From: Planctomycetota bacterium
GTDB taxonomy: Bacteria; Planctomycetota; Planctomycetia; Isosphaerales; Isosphaeraceae
Direction of reading: 5' to 3'
NCBI GenBank assembly: GCA_021791715.1
Contig: JAJYWB010000033.1
Location: forward strand, 1 to 62,241
DNA length: 62,241 nucleotides
Position numbers and translations under genes: made by a program. Below the pieces are notes generated by a model. It worked only from the letters and a program-made list of their open reading frames with translations. It did not search any database and was not told the origin of the DNA. Shown in pieces: positions 8,733-18,705 of the stretch. The stretch's first letter is position 1. Each line of letters begins with the position of its first letter.

Positions 8733-10865
8733 ATGTTCGGATCGACGATCGCGCCTCGATTACTGCTCGCCGTTCCGCTCTTTTTTCTCTTCGCTCCGTT
8801 CGCTTCGGCGGCTAAACGCGCGATCACGATCGACGATTTGCTCGCGATCAAAGGGGTGTCCGATCCTCAGGTATCGCCCGACGGTCGTTCGGTCGTTTAT
8901 GTCGTTTCGTCGATCGATCGAACGACCGAGAAAACGAACACCGAGCTTCGCCTTGTCGCGATCGCGGGAGGCGAATCGCGCAGGCTCACATCGGCGCCGG
9001 GAACGAATACGCATCCCCGATTCAGTCCCGACGGCAAAACGATCGCGTTCGTGTCGGATCGCGGGGGTTCTTCGCAAATCTGGCTGTTGCCCCTGGAAGG
9101 GGGCGAGGCGACGCGATTGACGAACCTGCCGATCGACGTCGCGGGGCCGATCTGGTCGCCCAAAGGGGACCGAATCGCCTTCACCGCCGAGGTTTATCCC
9201 GCGACCACCCCCGAGGAAACCGCGGCCCGCGATAAACAAAAATCCGAGGCGAAATCCAAATCCAGAGCGTTCAATCAATTGATGATCCGTCATTGGAACG
9301 CTTGGGACGAGGGAAAGCGCGGCCATCTGTTTATTGTTGATGTGAAAACAGGAACGGCGCGCGATCTGATTCCCGGCTGGACCGCGAACGTTCCTCCGGG
9401 GCCGTTCGGCGGATCGAGCGATTACGCGTTCTCACCCGACGGCAAGGAGATCGCGTTCACGTCCGAGCCGCTCGTCGATCACGCCTGGTCGACGAACTCG
9501 GATATCTGGACGGTCGCGGTCGAGGGAGACGCCCCTCCGGTGAACGTCACGGCTTCGAACCCCGCGGCCGACGGTCAACCGTCGTATTCGCCCGACGGAA
9601 CGCTGATCGCGTGGGTGAGCCAGGCGCGCGCCGGGTTTGAGGCCGATTTGTGGGTTCTCCACGTTCGGCATCGCATCAACGGACAATCCGCCGACGTTTC
9701 GTCGAAACTCGATCGTTCGATCCAATCATATACATGGGGCGTTCCGATCGCGCACGATCCCAAAGCCGATCCGCGCTGGACGATCTTCGCGCAAATCGAC
9801 GATCAAGGGACCGAACCGATCGTCGCGATCGACGTGCGAACGGCGCGCGACGGCGGCCTCGAAGCCGCGCTCGGAGCTCCCAAACGCGTCGTATCGGGAG
9901 GCGTGAACGGGTCGATTCAAGCCGTCCCGGGGGGCGAATTCATCGTCTTCACCCGCCACTCCGCGGCTCATCCCGCCGAGATCCACCGCGCCCGAATCGA
10001 CGCGAATCAGAACATTCCATTAACACGTACAAACGACGAGATTCTTTCGGTTTTGGATCTTCCCGCCGCCGAACATTTTTGGTTCGAGGGCGCCGAGGGG
10101 GTGAAAACGGGGGGATATCTCCTCCGTCCGCCCGGGTTCGATCCCGCCAAAAAATATCCCGTCCTGTTCCTGATTCACGGCGGACCCCAGGGCGCCTGGC
10201 ACGACGAATGGCACGGCCGCTGGAATTACGCGATGTTCCTCGCCTCGGGATATGTCGGCGTGGCGATCAATCCGCGCGGATCGACGGGCTACGGACAAGC
10301 GTTCACCGATCAGATCAGCCGCGATTGGACGGGGCGCGTTTACGACGACCTGATGAAGGGGCTCGATCACGCGATCAAAACATACCCGTTTTTGGATGGC
10401 GAGAGGATCGCGGCGGCGGGGGGATCTTACGGCGGATTCATGGTGAATTGGATCGCGGGGCATAGCGACCGGTTCCGCGCGCTGATCAGCCACGCGGGGG
10501 TATTCGATTTGCATTCGATGTATTTCACGACCGAGGAGCTTTGGTTCCCCGAATGGGAGCAAGGAGGGCCGCCGTGGAAGAGCCCGACGATTTATCTTGA
10601 GCAATCTCCCAGCCGGTTCACGACGTCTTTCAAGACACCCACGCTCGTGTTGCACGGGGCGCTCGATTTTCGCGTTCCCGACGTTCAAGGGATCGGCATG
10701 TTCACGGCGTTGCAACGTCACCGCGTACCGAGCCGGCTCGTACACTTCCCCGACGAGGGGCACTGGATCGCCAAGCCCGGTAATCGCGTCGTCTGGTGGC
10801 GCGAGGTGCACGAATGGCTCGATAAATACCTCGGCGATGCGAAGCCCGAGGAAGCCCGCAAGTAA
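8733..10865 (+). CDS. S9 family peptidase (prolyl oligopeptidase type), exported
   Basis: A 710-residue serine peptidase of the dipeptidyl/acylaminoacyl peptidase group. The start at 8733 is chosen because an AAGGA site lies upstream and a classic signal peptide follows (MFGSTIAPRLLLAVPLFFL, cleaved near FASA). Residues 30-450 hold a beta-propeller with repeated SPDG blades (VSPDGRSVVY, FSPDGKTIAFVSDRGG, FSPDGKEIAF, YSPDGTLIAWV). The C-terminal alpha/beta hydrolase domain has the nucleophile in GGSYGGFMVNW, the acid in LHGALDFRVP and the histidine in PDEGHWI; HGGPQGAWHDEW supplies the oxyanion region. Likely periplasmic and cleaving short peptides. It stands alone, ahead of fhs on the same strand. 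Confidence 0.93.
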   Translation: MFGSTIAPRLLLAVPLFFLFAPFASAAKRAITIDDLLAIKGVSDPQVSPDGRSVVYVVSSIDRTTEKTNTELRLVAIAGGESRRLTSAPGTNTHPRFSPDGKTIAFVSDRGGSSQIWLLPLEGGEATRLTNLPIDVAGPIWSPKGDRIAFTAEVYPATTPEETAARDKQKSEAKSKSRAFNQLMIRHWNAWDEGKRGHLFIVDVKTGTARDLIPGWTANVPPGPFGGSSDYAFSPDGKEIAFTSEPLVDHAWSTNSDIWTVAVEGDAPPVNVTASNPAADGQPSYSPDGTLIAWVSQARAGFEADLWVLHVRHRINGQSADVSSKLDRSIQSYTWGVPIAHDPKADPRWTIFAQIDDQGTEPIVAIDVRTARDGGLEAALGAPKRVVSGGVNGSIQAVPGGEFIVFTRHSAAHPAEIHRARIDANQNIPLTRTNDEILSVLDLPAAEHFWFEGAEGVKTGGYLLRPPGFDPAKKYPVLFLIHGGPQGAWHDEWHGRWNYAMFLASGYVGVAINPRGSTGYGQAFTDQISRDWTGRVYDDLMKGLDHAIKTYPFLDGERIAAAGGSYGGFMVNWIAGHSDRFRALISHAGVFDLHSMYFTTEELWFPEWEQGGPPWKSPTIYLEQSPSRFTTSFKTPTLVLHGALDFRVPDVQGIGMFTALQRHRVPSRLVHFPDEGHWIAKPGNRVVWWREVHEWLDKYLGDAKPEEARK

Positions 10866-10924
10866 CCGCGCGTACGACCGTGATCGAACAAGAATTTGAT
10901 CAGGCATAACGTTCAATTAACCTG

Positions 10925-12580
10925 GTGAGTTTTGATATGTTGAACGAGACTGAAGGTTCGATCGAGCGGATCGCTCGAGGTTTAGGCATCGACGGCGCGC
11001 ATTTTATTCCGTTCGGGCGAGACAAGGCGAAGATCGAGCTCGAGGCTCTCGCGAGGGCGAACAAGCCCGCTGGGAAGCTTGTGCTCGTTTCGGCGATCAC
11101 GCCGACTCCGGCGGGCGAGGGAAAAACGACGGTTTCGATCGGCCTGGCGCAGGGATTGCGCAGGATCGGCGAGAACGCGGTTCTGGCGTTAAGGCAGCCC
11201 TCGATGGGCCCGGTTTTCGGTCGCAAGGGGGGGGCGACGGGGGGCGGAAAAAGCCGCCTGACGCCTTCCGATGCGATCAATCTTCAATTCACGGGGGATT
11301 TTCACGCGATCACATCGGCGCATAATTTATTGGCCGCGGCGATCGACAACCGGCTTCATTTCGGCGATCTCGATCTCGATCCTCGGTCGGTCGTCTGGAA
11401 GCGGGCGCTCGATATGAACGACCGCGCGCTCCGCAAGATCGTGATCGGCCTGGGAGGCCCCGGCCAGGGCGTTCCGCGCGAGTCGGGCTTCGATATCACC
11501 GCGGCGAGTGAAATTATGGCGATCTTTTGCCTGGCCGAATCGCGCTCCGATCTGCGTGCGCGGATCGACCGCATTTTGGTGGGGTCGACACGCTCGGGAG
11601 AGCCGGTGCGGGCCTCGGCGATCGGCGTGACGGGATCGATGGCGGCGATCCTCAACGACGCGATTCCGCCCAATCTCGTACAATCGGTCGAGGGAGCCCC
11701 CGCGTTCGTGCACGGCGGGCCTTTCGCGAACATCGCGCACGGTTGTAACTCGGTCCTCGCAACCCGCATGGCTTTGGCGTTCGGCGATTACGCCGTCACC
11801 GAGGCGGGTTTCGCGTTCGACCTTGGAGGCGAAAAATTCTTTGATATTAAATGTCGATCGGCGAAGCTCAATCCCGCCGCGATCGTGATCGTCGCGACGA
11901 TTCGCGCGCTCAAGATGCACGGCGGGGTTGCGCTCGACGACCTCAAGAATCCCGATCCCGCGGCGGTCGAGCGCGGCCTCGAAAACTTGGCGGCGCACCT
12001 CGACGCCGCGGCGGCTTTCGACAAGCCCGTCGTCGTCGCGATCAATCGATTTGATTCTGATCGATCTCAAGAACATGATATTGTCAAAGCGTTTTGCAAA
12101 TCACGAGGCGTCGAATGTTCGGTCGCCGACGTGTTCGGGTCGGGAGGCGATGGCGCGAAGGAGCTCGCCGAGCGTGTCGTCGCGGCGTGTTCCGAGCCCG
12201 AAACGCCTTACGCCCCCCTCTACCCTCTCGGCGATTCGTTCGAGAAAAAGCTCGAGACGATCGCGAAAAAGATGTACGGCGCCGACGGCGTGACGATTCT
12301 CCCCACCGCTTTGGCGAAGGCGAAAAAGGCCCGCAAATTGGGTCTTGGGGATCTCCCGATTTGCATGGCGAAAACTCAAGACTCGCTGACCGACAACCCC
12401 AAGCTCCGAGGCCGACCGAAAGGATTCCGGATCACGGTGCGCGATATCGAAATCGCCGCGGGCGCGGGATTTTTGGTCGCGCTCACGGGAGACATCGTCC
12501 GCATGCCGGGCCTTCCCGAACGCCCCGCGGCCGAAAGGATCGACGTCGATGAAAATGGAGCTATCGACGGATTGAAATAA
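10925..12580 (+). CDS. fhs: Formate-tetrahydrofolate ligase
   Basis: Fhs makes 10-formyl-tetrahydrofolate from formate, THF and ATP in one-carbon metabolism. The ATP-binding loop is TPTPAGEGKTTVSIGLAQGL near residue 62. Further family blocks are RQPSMGPVFGRKGGATGGG, the NLQFTGDFHAI block, GGPGQGVPRESGFDITAASE, HGGPFANIAHGCNS and GSGGDGAKELA. At 551 residues it is complete. The start is uncertain: GTG at 10925 or ATG at 10937, neither with a strong ribosome site. A 60-base gap follows the peptidase gene. Downstream hairpin at 12736-12769 probably ends transcription. Confidence 0.95.
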   Translation: MSFDMLNETEGSIERIARGLGIDGAHFIPFGRDKAKIELEALARANKPAGKLVLVSAITPTPAGEGKTTVSIGLAQGLRRIGENAVLALRQPSMGPVFGRKGGATGGGKSRLTPSDAINLQFTGDFHAITSAHNLLAAAIDNRLHFGDLDLDPRSVVWKRALDMNDRALRKIVIGLGGPGQGVPRESGFDITAASEIMAIFCLAESRSDLRARIDRILVGSTRSGEPVRASAIGVTGSMAAILNDAIPPNLVQSVEGAPAFVHGGPFANIAHGCNSVLATRMALAFGDYAVTEAGFAFDLGGEKFFDIKCRSAKLNPAAIVIVATIRALKMHGGVALDDLKNPDPAAVERGLENLAAHLDAAAAFDKPVVVAINRFDSDRSQEHDIVKAFCKSRGVECSVADVFGSGGDGAKELAERVVAACSEPETPYAPLYPLGDSFEKKLETIAKKMYGADGVTILPTALAKAKKARKLGLGDLPICMAKTQDSLTDNPKLRGRPKGFRITVRDIEIAAGAGFLVALTGDIVRMPGLPERPAAERIDVDENGAIDGLK

Positions 12581-12735
12581 ATGCAACGGCGCGACCCAGT
12601 TCACAAAGAACCTTCAATCCCGCTTCCACTTAACATATATCTAAAACACAATGACTTTCCAATATCTTTTTACAATCGGCGTCTTATTACGAAGACGCAA
12701 GCTCTTTTAACTTAAGAATAATCACACGACGTCTC

Positions 12736-12769
12736 GATCCCCTCCTCGCCGTAAGACGAGGAGGGGATC
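12736..12769. terminator. Bidirectional terminator hairpin between fhs and apgM
   Basis: GATCCCCTCCTCG (12736-12748) pairs base for base with CGAGGAGGGGATC (12757-12769) around an 8-base loop. It lies between two convergent genes. No strong T-run follows on either strand. Confidence 0.6.
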
Positions 12770-12853
12770 GGCGTCGGCGTTCAATCGATTTCACGAGTGA
12801 TCGACTCAAAGCGATCGAATCCCAGCGATCGTCGGCGATACGCTCGGGATCGA

Positions 12854-14065
12854 TCATGCCCCGAATTTTTGCAGCCGGCCCGCGTGCGCCATCGCCAGCG
12901 GCATGATCTCTTTGGCGAAGATTTGCCCCAGTCCGCCGCGTGCGCACGGCCGTTCGCCGAACGTCGTCGCCTCGTCGGCGAGCGTCGTCTTCGGCGCCCA
13001 GAACAAGAGCGGAACGGGATGAAAACTGTGCGCCTTGAGCCGGCTCGGCGTCGAATGATCCCCCGTCACGATCAAAACGTCGGGATCGAGCGCACGGATC
13101 TTGGGAACCTCGGCGTCGAGCGCCTCGATCACCTCAACCTTCTTGGAAAAGTTACCGTCCTCACCGGTGCTATCAGTGTACTTATAATGAATAAAGAAAA
13201 AGTCGTAAAGGTTCCAGTTCGCCTTGAGAACCTCCATCTGATCGGCGATCGTCTTGCCGGGCTCGATCACCGTCATCCCGACGAGCTTCGCCAGGCCGCG
13301 ATACATCGGATAAACCGCGATCGCGCACGCGCGAAGCCCGTAAACCTCCTCCATCGTCTCGATCTTGGGGAATTTGGCGAACCCGCGCATCATCAAGAAA
13401 TTCGCCGGATGCTCATCTTTGAGAATCTCCTTGGCTTGACGGAGAAATTCGGCGGCGATTCGCGCGGTTTTGGCCGACGCCTCGTCGCCCGCCTTGGGTT
13501 CGAGCGTGTGCAAACCCGTCGACAACGGGTCGGTATCGCAAACGCAATCCCCCAGGCCGTCGCCGCGGAACCGAACGACGAGTCGATACTCGCGAACGGG
13601 CTCGATCAGCGTTTCAACCCCCTCGATCTTCACCTTCGACCGCAACTTGGCGACCAGTTTTTCGCAAACCTCGGTCGCGATCCGGCCCGCTCGACGATCG
13701 GTCACCTTCCCCTCGGCGTCGATCGTGCAGAAATTGCCGCGAATCGCGACGTCGCGCGGGCCGACCTCGACGCCCACCCCCAACGCCTCGAGCACGCCTC
13801 GGCCGATCTGATGCTCAAGAGGATCGTAACCGAAAAGCCCCAGATGCCCCGGGCCCGAACCGGGGGCGATCCCGCGCGCCACCGGAATGCTCAATCCAAC
13901 CGTCCCCTCGGTCGCCAACGCGTCGAGATTCGGCGTCTTAGCCGTCTCAAGCTCGGTCTTGCCGCCGGGCTCGATCGGCAAGCCCCCCAAACCGTCGGCG
14001 ACGAGCAAAACGATCTTGCTCGAATTCGCCTCGCGCAACTGTTTCATCAAATCATGCATTGTCAT
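12854..14065 (-). CDS. apgM: 2,3-bisphosphoglycerate-independent phosphoglycerate mutase, archaeal type
   Basis: ApgM interconverts 3- and 2-phosphoglycerate in glycolysis and belongs to the alkaline phosphatase superfamily. IVLLVADGLGGLP carries the first metal aspartate, AKTPNLDALATEG the nucleophile segment, GSGPGHLGLFGYDP the family block, and VLIVTGDHSTPSRLKAHS the C-terminal metal site (GDHS and the later histidine). About 403 residues, the usual size for the archaeal-type enzyme and shorter than GpmI. Several in-frame starts are stacked (TTG 14077, ATG 14071, 14065, 14059); GGA seven bases before 14065 favours that one. Convergent with fhs. Confidence 0.92.
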   Translation of the reverse strand: MTMHDLMKQLREANSSKIVLLVADGLGGLPIEPGGKTELETAKTPNLDALATEGTVGLSIPVARGIAPGSGPGHLGLFGYDPLEHQIGRGVLEALGVGVEVGPRDVAIRGNFCTIDAEGKVTDRRAGRIATEVCEKLVAKLRSKVKIEGVETLIEPVREYRLVVRFRGDGLGDCVCDTDPLSTGLHTLEPKAGDEASAKTARIAAEFLRQAKEILKDEHPANFLMMRGFAKFPKIETMEEVYGLRACAIAVYPMYRGLAKLVGMTVIEPGKTIADQMEVLKANWNLYDFFFIHYKYTDSTGEDGNFSKKVEVIEALDAEVPKIRALDPDVLIVTGDHSTPSRLKAHSFHPVPLLFWAPKTTLADEATTFGERPCARGGLGQIFAKEIMPLAMAHAGRLQKFGA

Positions 14066-14324
14066 AAACATTTCCAATCACGGGTGAGAATCGCCGGAAA
14101 ATCGCCTCACGCTTCGGGGGGTTGAGCGCCTTTGGCCGCGCTTCGGCGCGGCGACCGATCGCGTCATTTTGAACCGCCGCGACTTCGTTGTCGAGACCGA
14201 GCCCCGTCTAGCGAATTCACAAAACATGCCGATATCTTGCTTCCAATGAATCGTTCGCTTGGGTCTTTTCGTCGCGACCTCGAATTTGGTATTTTCCAAA
14301 TTGAAACACCAGGAGACCTTCGTC

Positions 14325-15554
14325 ATGGATCGACGCCGACTCATCGCCTTCGGTTTATTCGTTTTGCTCGCGCTCGCCGCCCTTTCGCTCGCGTGGGGAT
14401 CGTATCAGGCGATCCGCAAGAGCGACGATCTCAGATTGCGCGTCTTCGAGGTCGCGGCGTTCGTCCGCGGCGAAGATCCCTACAATCGCCCCGATATGTC
14501 GTATCCCCCCGCCGCTCCGTTCGTTTTCACCCCGTTGATCGCTCCGTTCCAGCCGCTCGCGTTGCGTATCTTTTGGCTGGCGCTCAATCTCGCCGCGTTA
14601 GCCGCCTTATGCCGCTCGGTGCTCGTTTTATGGGGCGCGGATTGGCCTCGGACGCTCCAAATCGCGGTCGTGCTCACGATCATCGCCGCCAAACCGACGC
14701 GTCTTGGAATCGGCCTGGGACAGTTCCACCTGATCCCCACGCTGCTCGTTTTGCTCGCGATCGAGGCTGCCCGATCGAAACGCGAAATCGTCGCGGGGTT
14801 TTTGCTCGCGATCGCGCTCGTTAAACCGACAATGGTCGTTCCGTTTCTCATCTATTTCGCATTCAAAGGGCTTTGGAGAACGATCGGCACGGCGGTTCTC
14901 ACGCAGTTGATCGCAACCTTCACCGTCTCGCTTCGCCTCGGAATCAGCCCCGTTCGGTTGATGAGCGAATGGGTGCGAAACGCACGATTGCAAACCTCGG
15001 CGGGGGTGATCGACCCGGCGTCGCTCGTCGCGAAAATCGCTCCCGATCTAAACGTATCGCCTTTCTTCTTGAGCGCGATCGTCTTATCGATTGCTGTATG
15101 GATCTGCATTCGATATCGCGATCGATCCGAGCTCGGCGTAATCGCCGTTTGCTCGTTCATCTCGTGCGCCTTCACGTATCATCGCTGGTATGATCTCGTT
15201 TTGCTCGTTCCCTGTTTCGTTTACGCGATCGACGCTGCGCGAAGGTCGGTCGGAGCGCGAGCCGGCGCGATCGCGGCGTTCGCGTTCGCCTTCGCGACGA
15301 TCTGGGTTCTACCCAATAACGCGTGGGACGGAACGATCGCTGGAAGAATTCATGAATGGGCGCTCGTGGCGTCATGCTACTTGCTGTTCGCGCTTTTGAT
15401 CTTTGAACTCGAGCGCGAACGCCCCGCCGGTCGTCGAACCCTCGAACTCTCGGCCCGATCCGATCGATCCGACGCCGCCTTAACGCCCAATATCGGTCGA
15501 GATCTTTCGTCCTCGATCAAAAGCGAAAACGCCGTCGTTTCCGCTCGATCATAA
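14325..15554 (+). CDS. GT87/DUF2029-like membrane glycosyltransferase
   Basis: A 410-residue polytopic membrane protein with about ten hydrophobic segments. Near residue 55 an acidic loop reads GEDPYNRPDMSYPPAAPFVF, the pattern of the GT87 (DUF2029, alpha-mannosyltransferase-like) family, which uses polyprenyl-phosphate sugars at the outer face of the membrane. The remaining helices include AAKPTRLGIGLGQFHLIPTL, where this family usually has GNxxxL. The start at 14325 follows AGGAG at a good distance; the in-frame ATG at 14259 lacks a site and would add an unlikely leader. The C-terminal 45 residues are polar and cytoplasmic in look. Donor and acceptor unknown. Confidence 0.75.
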   Translation: MDRRRLIAFGLFVLLALAALSLAWGSYQAIRKSDDLRLRVFEVAAFVRGEDPYNRPDMSYPPAAPFVFTPLIAPFQPLALRIFWLALNLAALAALCRSVLVLWGADWPRTLQIAVVLTIIAAKPTRLGIGLGQFHLIPTLLVLLAIEAARSKREIVAGFLLAIALVKPTMVVPFLIYFAFKGLWRTIGTAVLTQLIATFTVSLRLGISPVRLMSEWVRNARLQTSAGVIDPASLVAKIAPDLNVSPFFLSAIVLSIAVWICIRYRDRSELGVIAVCSFISCAFTYHRWYDLVLLVPCFVYAIDAARRSVGARAGAIAAFAFAFATIWVLPNNAWDGTIAGRIHEWALVASCYLLFALLIFELERERPAGRRTLELSARSDRSDAALTPNIGRDLSSSIKSENAVVSARS

Positions 15555-15619
15555 AGACACGACTTACACTCATTATCCTTCATTTATCCTAAGTGATTAA
15601 GATTAGGAGGTTTGAGACG

Positions 15620-18535
15620 ATGAGAATCGAGCGCGTTCGATCACGGCTTATCGTCGTGTCGATTATTTTCATCACGTCGACGACGACGGCCGCCGAACCT
15701 CCATCGGATCGAAATATTCATATCATCCGAACATCGGCGCCTCCCAGGACGAATCGAGCCAAAACCGCGGGAAAAGCTCGTTCGGATCGTCCCTCGCAGC
15801 CCGGGGCGCGATTTATCGGCCAGGACGGTCGCGACGTGATCGGAACCGAGAACGTCGCCGCGGGAAACGGTGTTCTCGATATCAAGATCGAGTTATACGG
15901 CATCCCCGTCGATCGCACGATCGCGTTTCTCGTCGTCAAAGGGCTCGGCGGCGGCGAATGGACATATAACGGCCCAAAAGGACCGTGGAAATGGGCTCAG
16001 ATCGTCCGCGAGCCGGGATCGACGACCGTCGATTTATACATCGAGCCGTATCAGGTTGAAACGGGAAGGCCGCTGACGATCCAATACCGACTCGACGACG
16101 GTAAAACGTTCGAATTCACGATCCAGGGGGGCGCCGCGGATCCCGCCAAACGCGCCAAGGGGGAAGAAATCAAGGCGCGATTCGTCGGCCAGGACGGCGC
16201 CGATTTCGTCTCGGCGAGCCCCTCGGTCGGACCAGACGGATACCAGGATGTTCATATCCAACTTTCCAGTCTGCCGATCAAACTCGAGATCGAATCGGCG
16301 ACGATCGCCGCCAAGGGAAAGCCGACCTGGAAATCGGGATCGAACCCTCAAGGATTGTTTAATGTTCATATCGTCCGCGATCCCAATAATCCGCGAGTCG
16401 CCGACCTGTACTTCGCGGCCGATCGTGAAGCCAGGGGAAAACCGCTCGCGATCGAGGTCCGTTACAAAAACGGCACGACCGATCGCATCGCGCTCGCCGC
16501 GGGTAATTTCGACCCCGGCCTAAAAACTCCTCCCGTCGCACGCTTGCCGATCATCCGCAAAGGACTCTCGGCGCGCAGGCTCGGACAAGACCGAACGAGC
16601 CCCGTCGATCGACTTTCCGATGAACATATCGAACTGACCGGTATCCCCGCGAACGCCGAGATCGTCGCCGCGACCCTCGGCGACGCCGCCGATTCAATCT
16701 GGTCCGCAAAAATATCGGGTAATTCAACTGTTTATCAATATCCATATTCACGTCGGTTAACGTTTGCGCGAAGGCCGGGGGGAGCTTCGGCGGATTTGTA
16801 CTTTCCGCCGTATCGCGACGAATCGGCGGCGAAAATGACGATCAGGCTCACTTATTCCGACGGTTCGCTCGGCGTTTGCCAATTTCAGGGAGGGAAAATC
16901 GATATCGATCGGTTGATCGGTCGAATCGATCGCGGCGAGGTCGACGCGAAACCGGGCGACGACCTGGGAGCGCTCGCCGATCGCTTCGGCGTCGTTCGGC
17001 TTAAACCCAATACGAAATACCCGATGCGTAAGCCGATCGTGCTCGAAAAACAAACGACGATCATCGGAGGCGCGGGATCGACGATCGTTTTCGAGCAAGC
17101 TCCGACCGATCCTCCCTGGAGCGCCGCGATCAAATTTCACGCGAGCAATACCACTTTTGAAAATTTTTCGATCCGATTTATCGGCCCGATTCGGATGCGC
17201 AACGACGTCGATCACGGCCCCGCAGTCGTCGCTTCGACACAAAATATCGACCCTCCGCGCGACGATCCAAAACACAACATCAAGATCCGAAATCTTGATA
17301 TCGAAGGGCCGAAACCGCACGGCGATTACGAAGAGGCCGTCAAGCTGATGATGCTCGCGACCGCGACCTCGGGCGAGATCATAAACAACACCCTCACGGG
17401 AGGAACGGTCGAGTTCATTCAGGGACCGTGGCGGATCGAGGGGAACGATTTTCGGGGCACGCTCGCACATACATACAATTACGCGGTTTTCGCCGGACAT
17501 CTCACGCACGATCTTTTACTGAAGGGGAACAAGGCGAGGCAAACGATCGCGGGAGGAAAAACGTGGCGGTTTTTGGTCCTCACGCAACGCGGGCACGACG
17601 ATCGCGTGATCTCGAACGACATAAGCGGGATCGGCCCGCGCGACGGCGAAAAATTCCCCGATCAAAATTCGCCCGAGGTGATCCTGACCGAGGCGTATCG
17701 GTTGCGATTCGAGGGTAAACCCGCGGCGATCTCCGCCGACGGCGGAATCGTTCGTGTCCGCTCGTTACAGGGAGATCAACCCCTCTCGGGCGACGTCGTG
17801 TCGATCGTCTCGGGATCGAACGCGGGCGAATGGCGGGCGATCACTCAGATTTTGGATCCATTAACGTATTTACTCGACGAACCGTTACCCAAAGTCGACG
17901 GAGCGATCGCGATCGCCGAGGGATTCGTCCGCGAAACGTTCGATCGGAACGTCGTCGATTGCCGCGACGGAGCGGTCGCGGGACCTCTGATTTTGGTGGG
18001 GAATCATTACGGCTCTCGGGTTACGCACAATCATTTAATCGGATCGGGAGACGTTTTTTTGATCGCCTCGGCGCCGACCGAACAGCCCGTCCACTGGGGC
18101 TGGTCGCACGCTCCGATGATGGGGATTCTCGTCGAGGGGAACATGTTTGAGAATTCGTCGAAAGGTGGAAGGATCGAGGTTCAGCACGGCGCCCCGATCA
18201 AAAGCAATCGCGGTCGTATTTACATGACGATCACTTTTAAAGACAACACGTTCGTCTGGACGCGCGATTTTTTCAACGCGAATCGAGGGTTCGACGGTCG
18301 TATTTTGACGTCGGGTCGATTCGGGTTCGAAGGGGGTCTCGATCCTGGCGAACTGGTTGTGACGGAAAGCGGAACGAAGTCGTCGTATCCGTCGGGACGC
18401 GGATTCAAAGCCGCGATCAAGGTCGTGTCGGCGGTTTTCAACGGCAAACCGACGGTCAATCGATCGATCCCCGTCGCCGAGGGGGACCGCAAGGGATCGA
18501 CCGCGACGACCGGGAATTCGTTCAATCGAGAGTGA
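15620..18535 (+). CDS. Large exported protein: three N-terminal repeats plus parallel beta-helix
   Basis: A 971-residue protein starting at 15620 behind AGGAGG (15606-15611), with a signal peptide cleaved near TSTTTAAEP. Residues about 45-425 hold three diverged modules of some 110 residues, each opening with a GQD motif (FIGQDGRDV, FVGQDGADF, RLGQDRTSP) and closing with a strand such as VDLYIEPYQ, ADLYFAADR or ADLYFPPYR, then a glycine pair. From about residue 460 it becomes a right-handed beta-helix: RLKPNTKYPM, TIIGGAGSTIVFEQ, then asparagine/glycine-rich coils (IINNTLTGG, RIEGNDFRG, VTHNHLIGSGDV, LVEGNMFENS). This resembles pectate lyase-like or carbohydrate-binding surface proteins. No catalytic residues are certain. 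It may bind or cleave polysaccharide outside the cell. Confidence 0.75.
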   Translation: MRIERVRSRLIVVSIIFITSTTTAAEPPSDRNIHIIRTSAPPRTNRAKTAGKARSDRPSQPGARFIGQDGRDVIGTENVAAGNGVLDIKIELYGIPVDRTIAFLVVKGLGGGEWTYNGPKGPWKWAQIVREPGSTTVDLYIEPYQVETGRPLTIQYRLDDGKTFEFTIQGGAADPAKRAKGEEIKARFVGQDGADFVSASPSVGPDGYQDVHIQLSSLPIKLEIESATIAAKGKPTWKSGSNPQGLFNVHIVRDPNNPRVADLYFAADREARGKPLAIEVRYKNGTTDRIALAAGNFDPGLKTPPVARLPIIRKGLSARRLGQDRTSPVDRLSDEHIELTGIPANAEIVAATLGDAADSIWSAKISGNSTVYQYPYSRRLTFARRPGGASADLYFPPYRDESAAKMTIRLTYSDGSLGVCQFQGGKIDIDRLIGRIDRGEVDAKPGDDLGALADRFGVVRLKPNTKYPMRKPIVLEKQTTIIGGAGSTIVFEQAPTDPPWSAAIKFHASNTTFENFSIRFIGPIRMRNDVDHGPAVVASTQNIDPPRDDPKHNIKIRNLDIEGPKPHGDYEEAVKLMMLATATSGEIINNTLTGGTVEFIQGPWRIEGNDFRGTLAHTYNYAVFAGHLTHDLLLKGNKARQTIAGGKTWRFLVLTQRGHDDRVISNDISGIGPRDGEKFPDQNSPEVILTEAYRLRFEGKPAAISADGGIVRVRSLQGDQPLSGDVVSIVSGSNAGEWRAITQILDPLTYLLDEPLPKVDGAIAIAEGFVRETFDRNVVDCRDGAVAGPLILVGNHYGSRVTHNHLIGSGDVFLIASAPTEQPVHWGWSHAPMMGILVEGNMFENSSKGGRIEVQHGAPIKSNRGRIYMTITFKDNTFVWTRDFFNANRGFDGRILTSGRFGFEGGLDPGELVVTESGTKSSYPSGRGFKAAIKVVSAVFNGKPTVNRSIPVAEGDRKGSTATTGNSFNRE

Positions 18536-18636
18536 AAACGCGTCGATCGCATCAAATATATTACATACGGTATCGCATTCCTTATCGAATTCTATAAATG
18601 TTTATAAGATAATAATGCTCGGACTCCGCCGACCCT

Positions 18637-18658
18637 TTCGCGCCTCGAACGGCGCGAA
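18637..18658. terminator. Terminator hairpin candidate
   Basis: TTCGCGCC (18637-18644) pairs with GGCGCGAA (18651-18658) around a six-base loop, between the convergent beta-helix and GT2 genes. Confidence 0.45.
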
Positions 18659-18705
18659 CGCTTCTTTCCTGGGATCGCTCGCGCTCGCGGAACCGCGACG
18701 CCCGA

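Noticed and set aside
12797..14125. 442-codon plus-strand frame
   Set aside because: Antisense to apgM, whose motifs are unmistakable.
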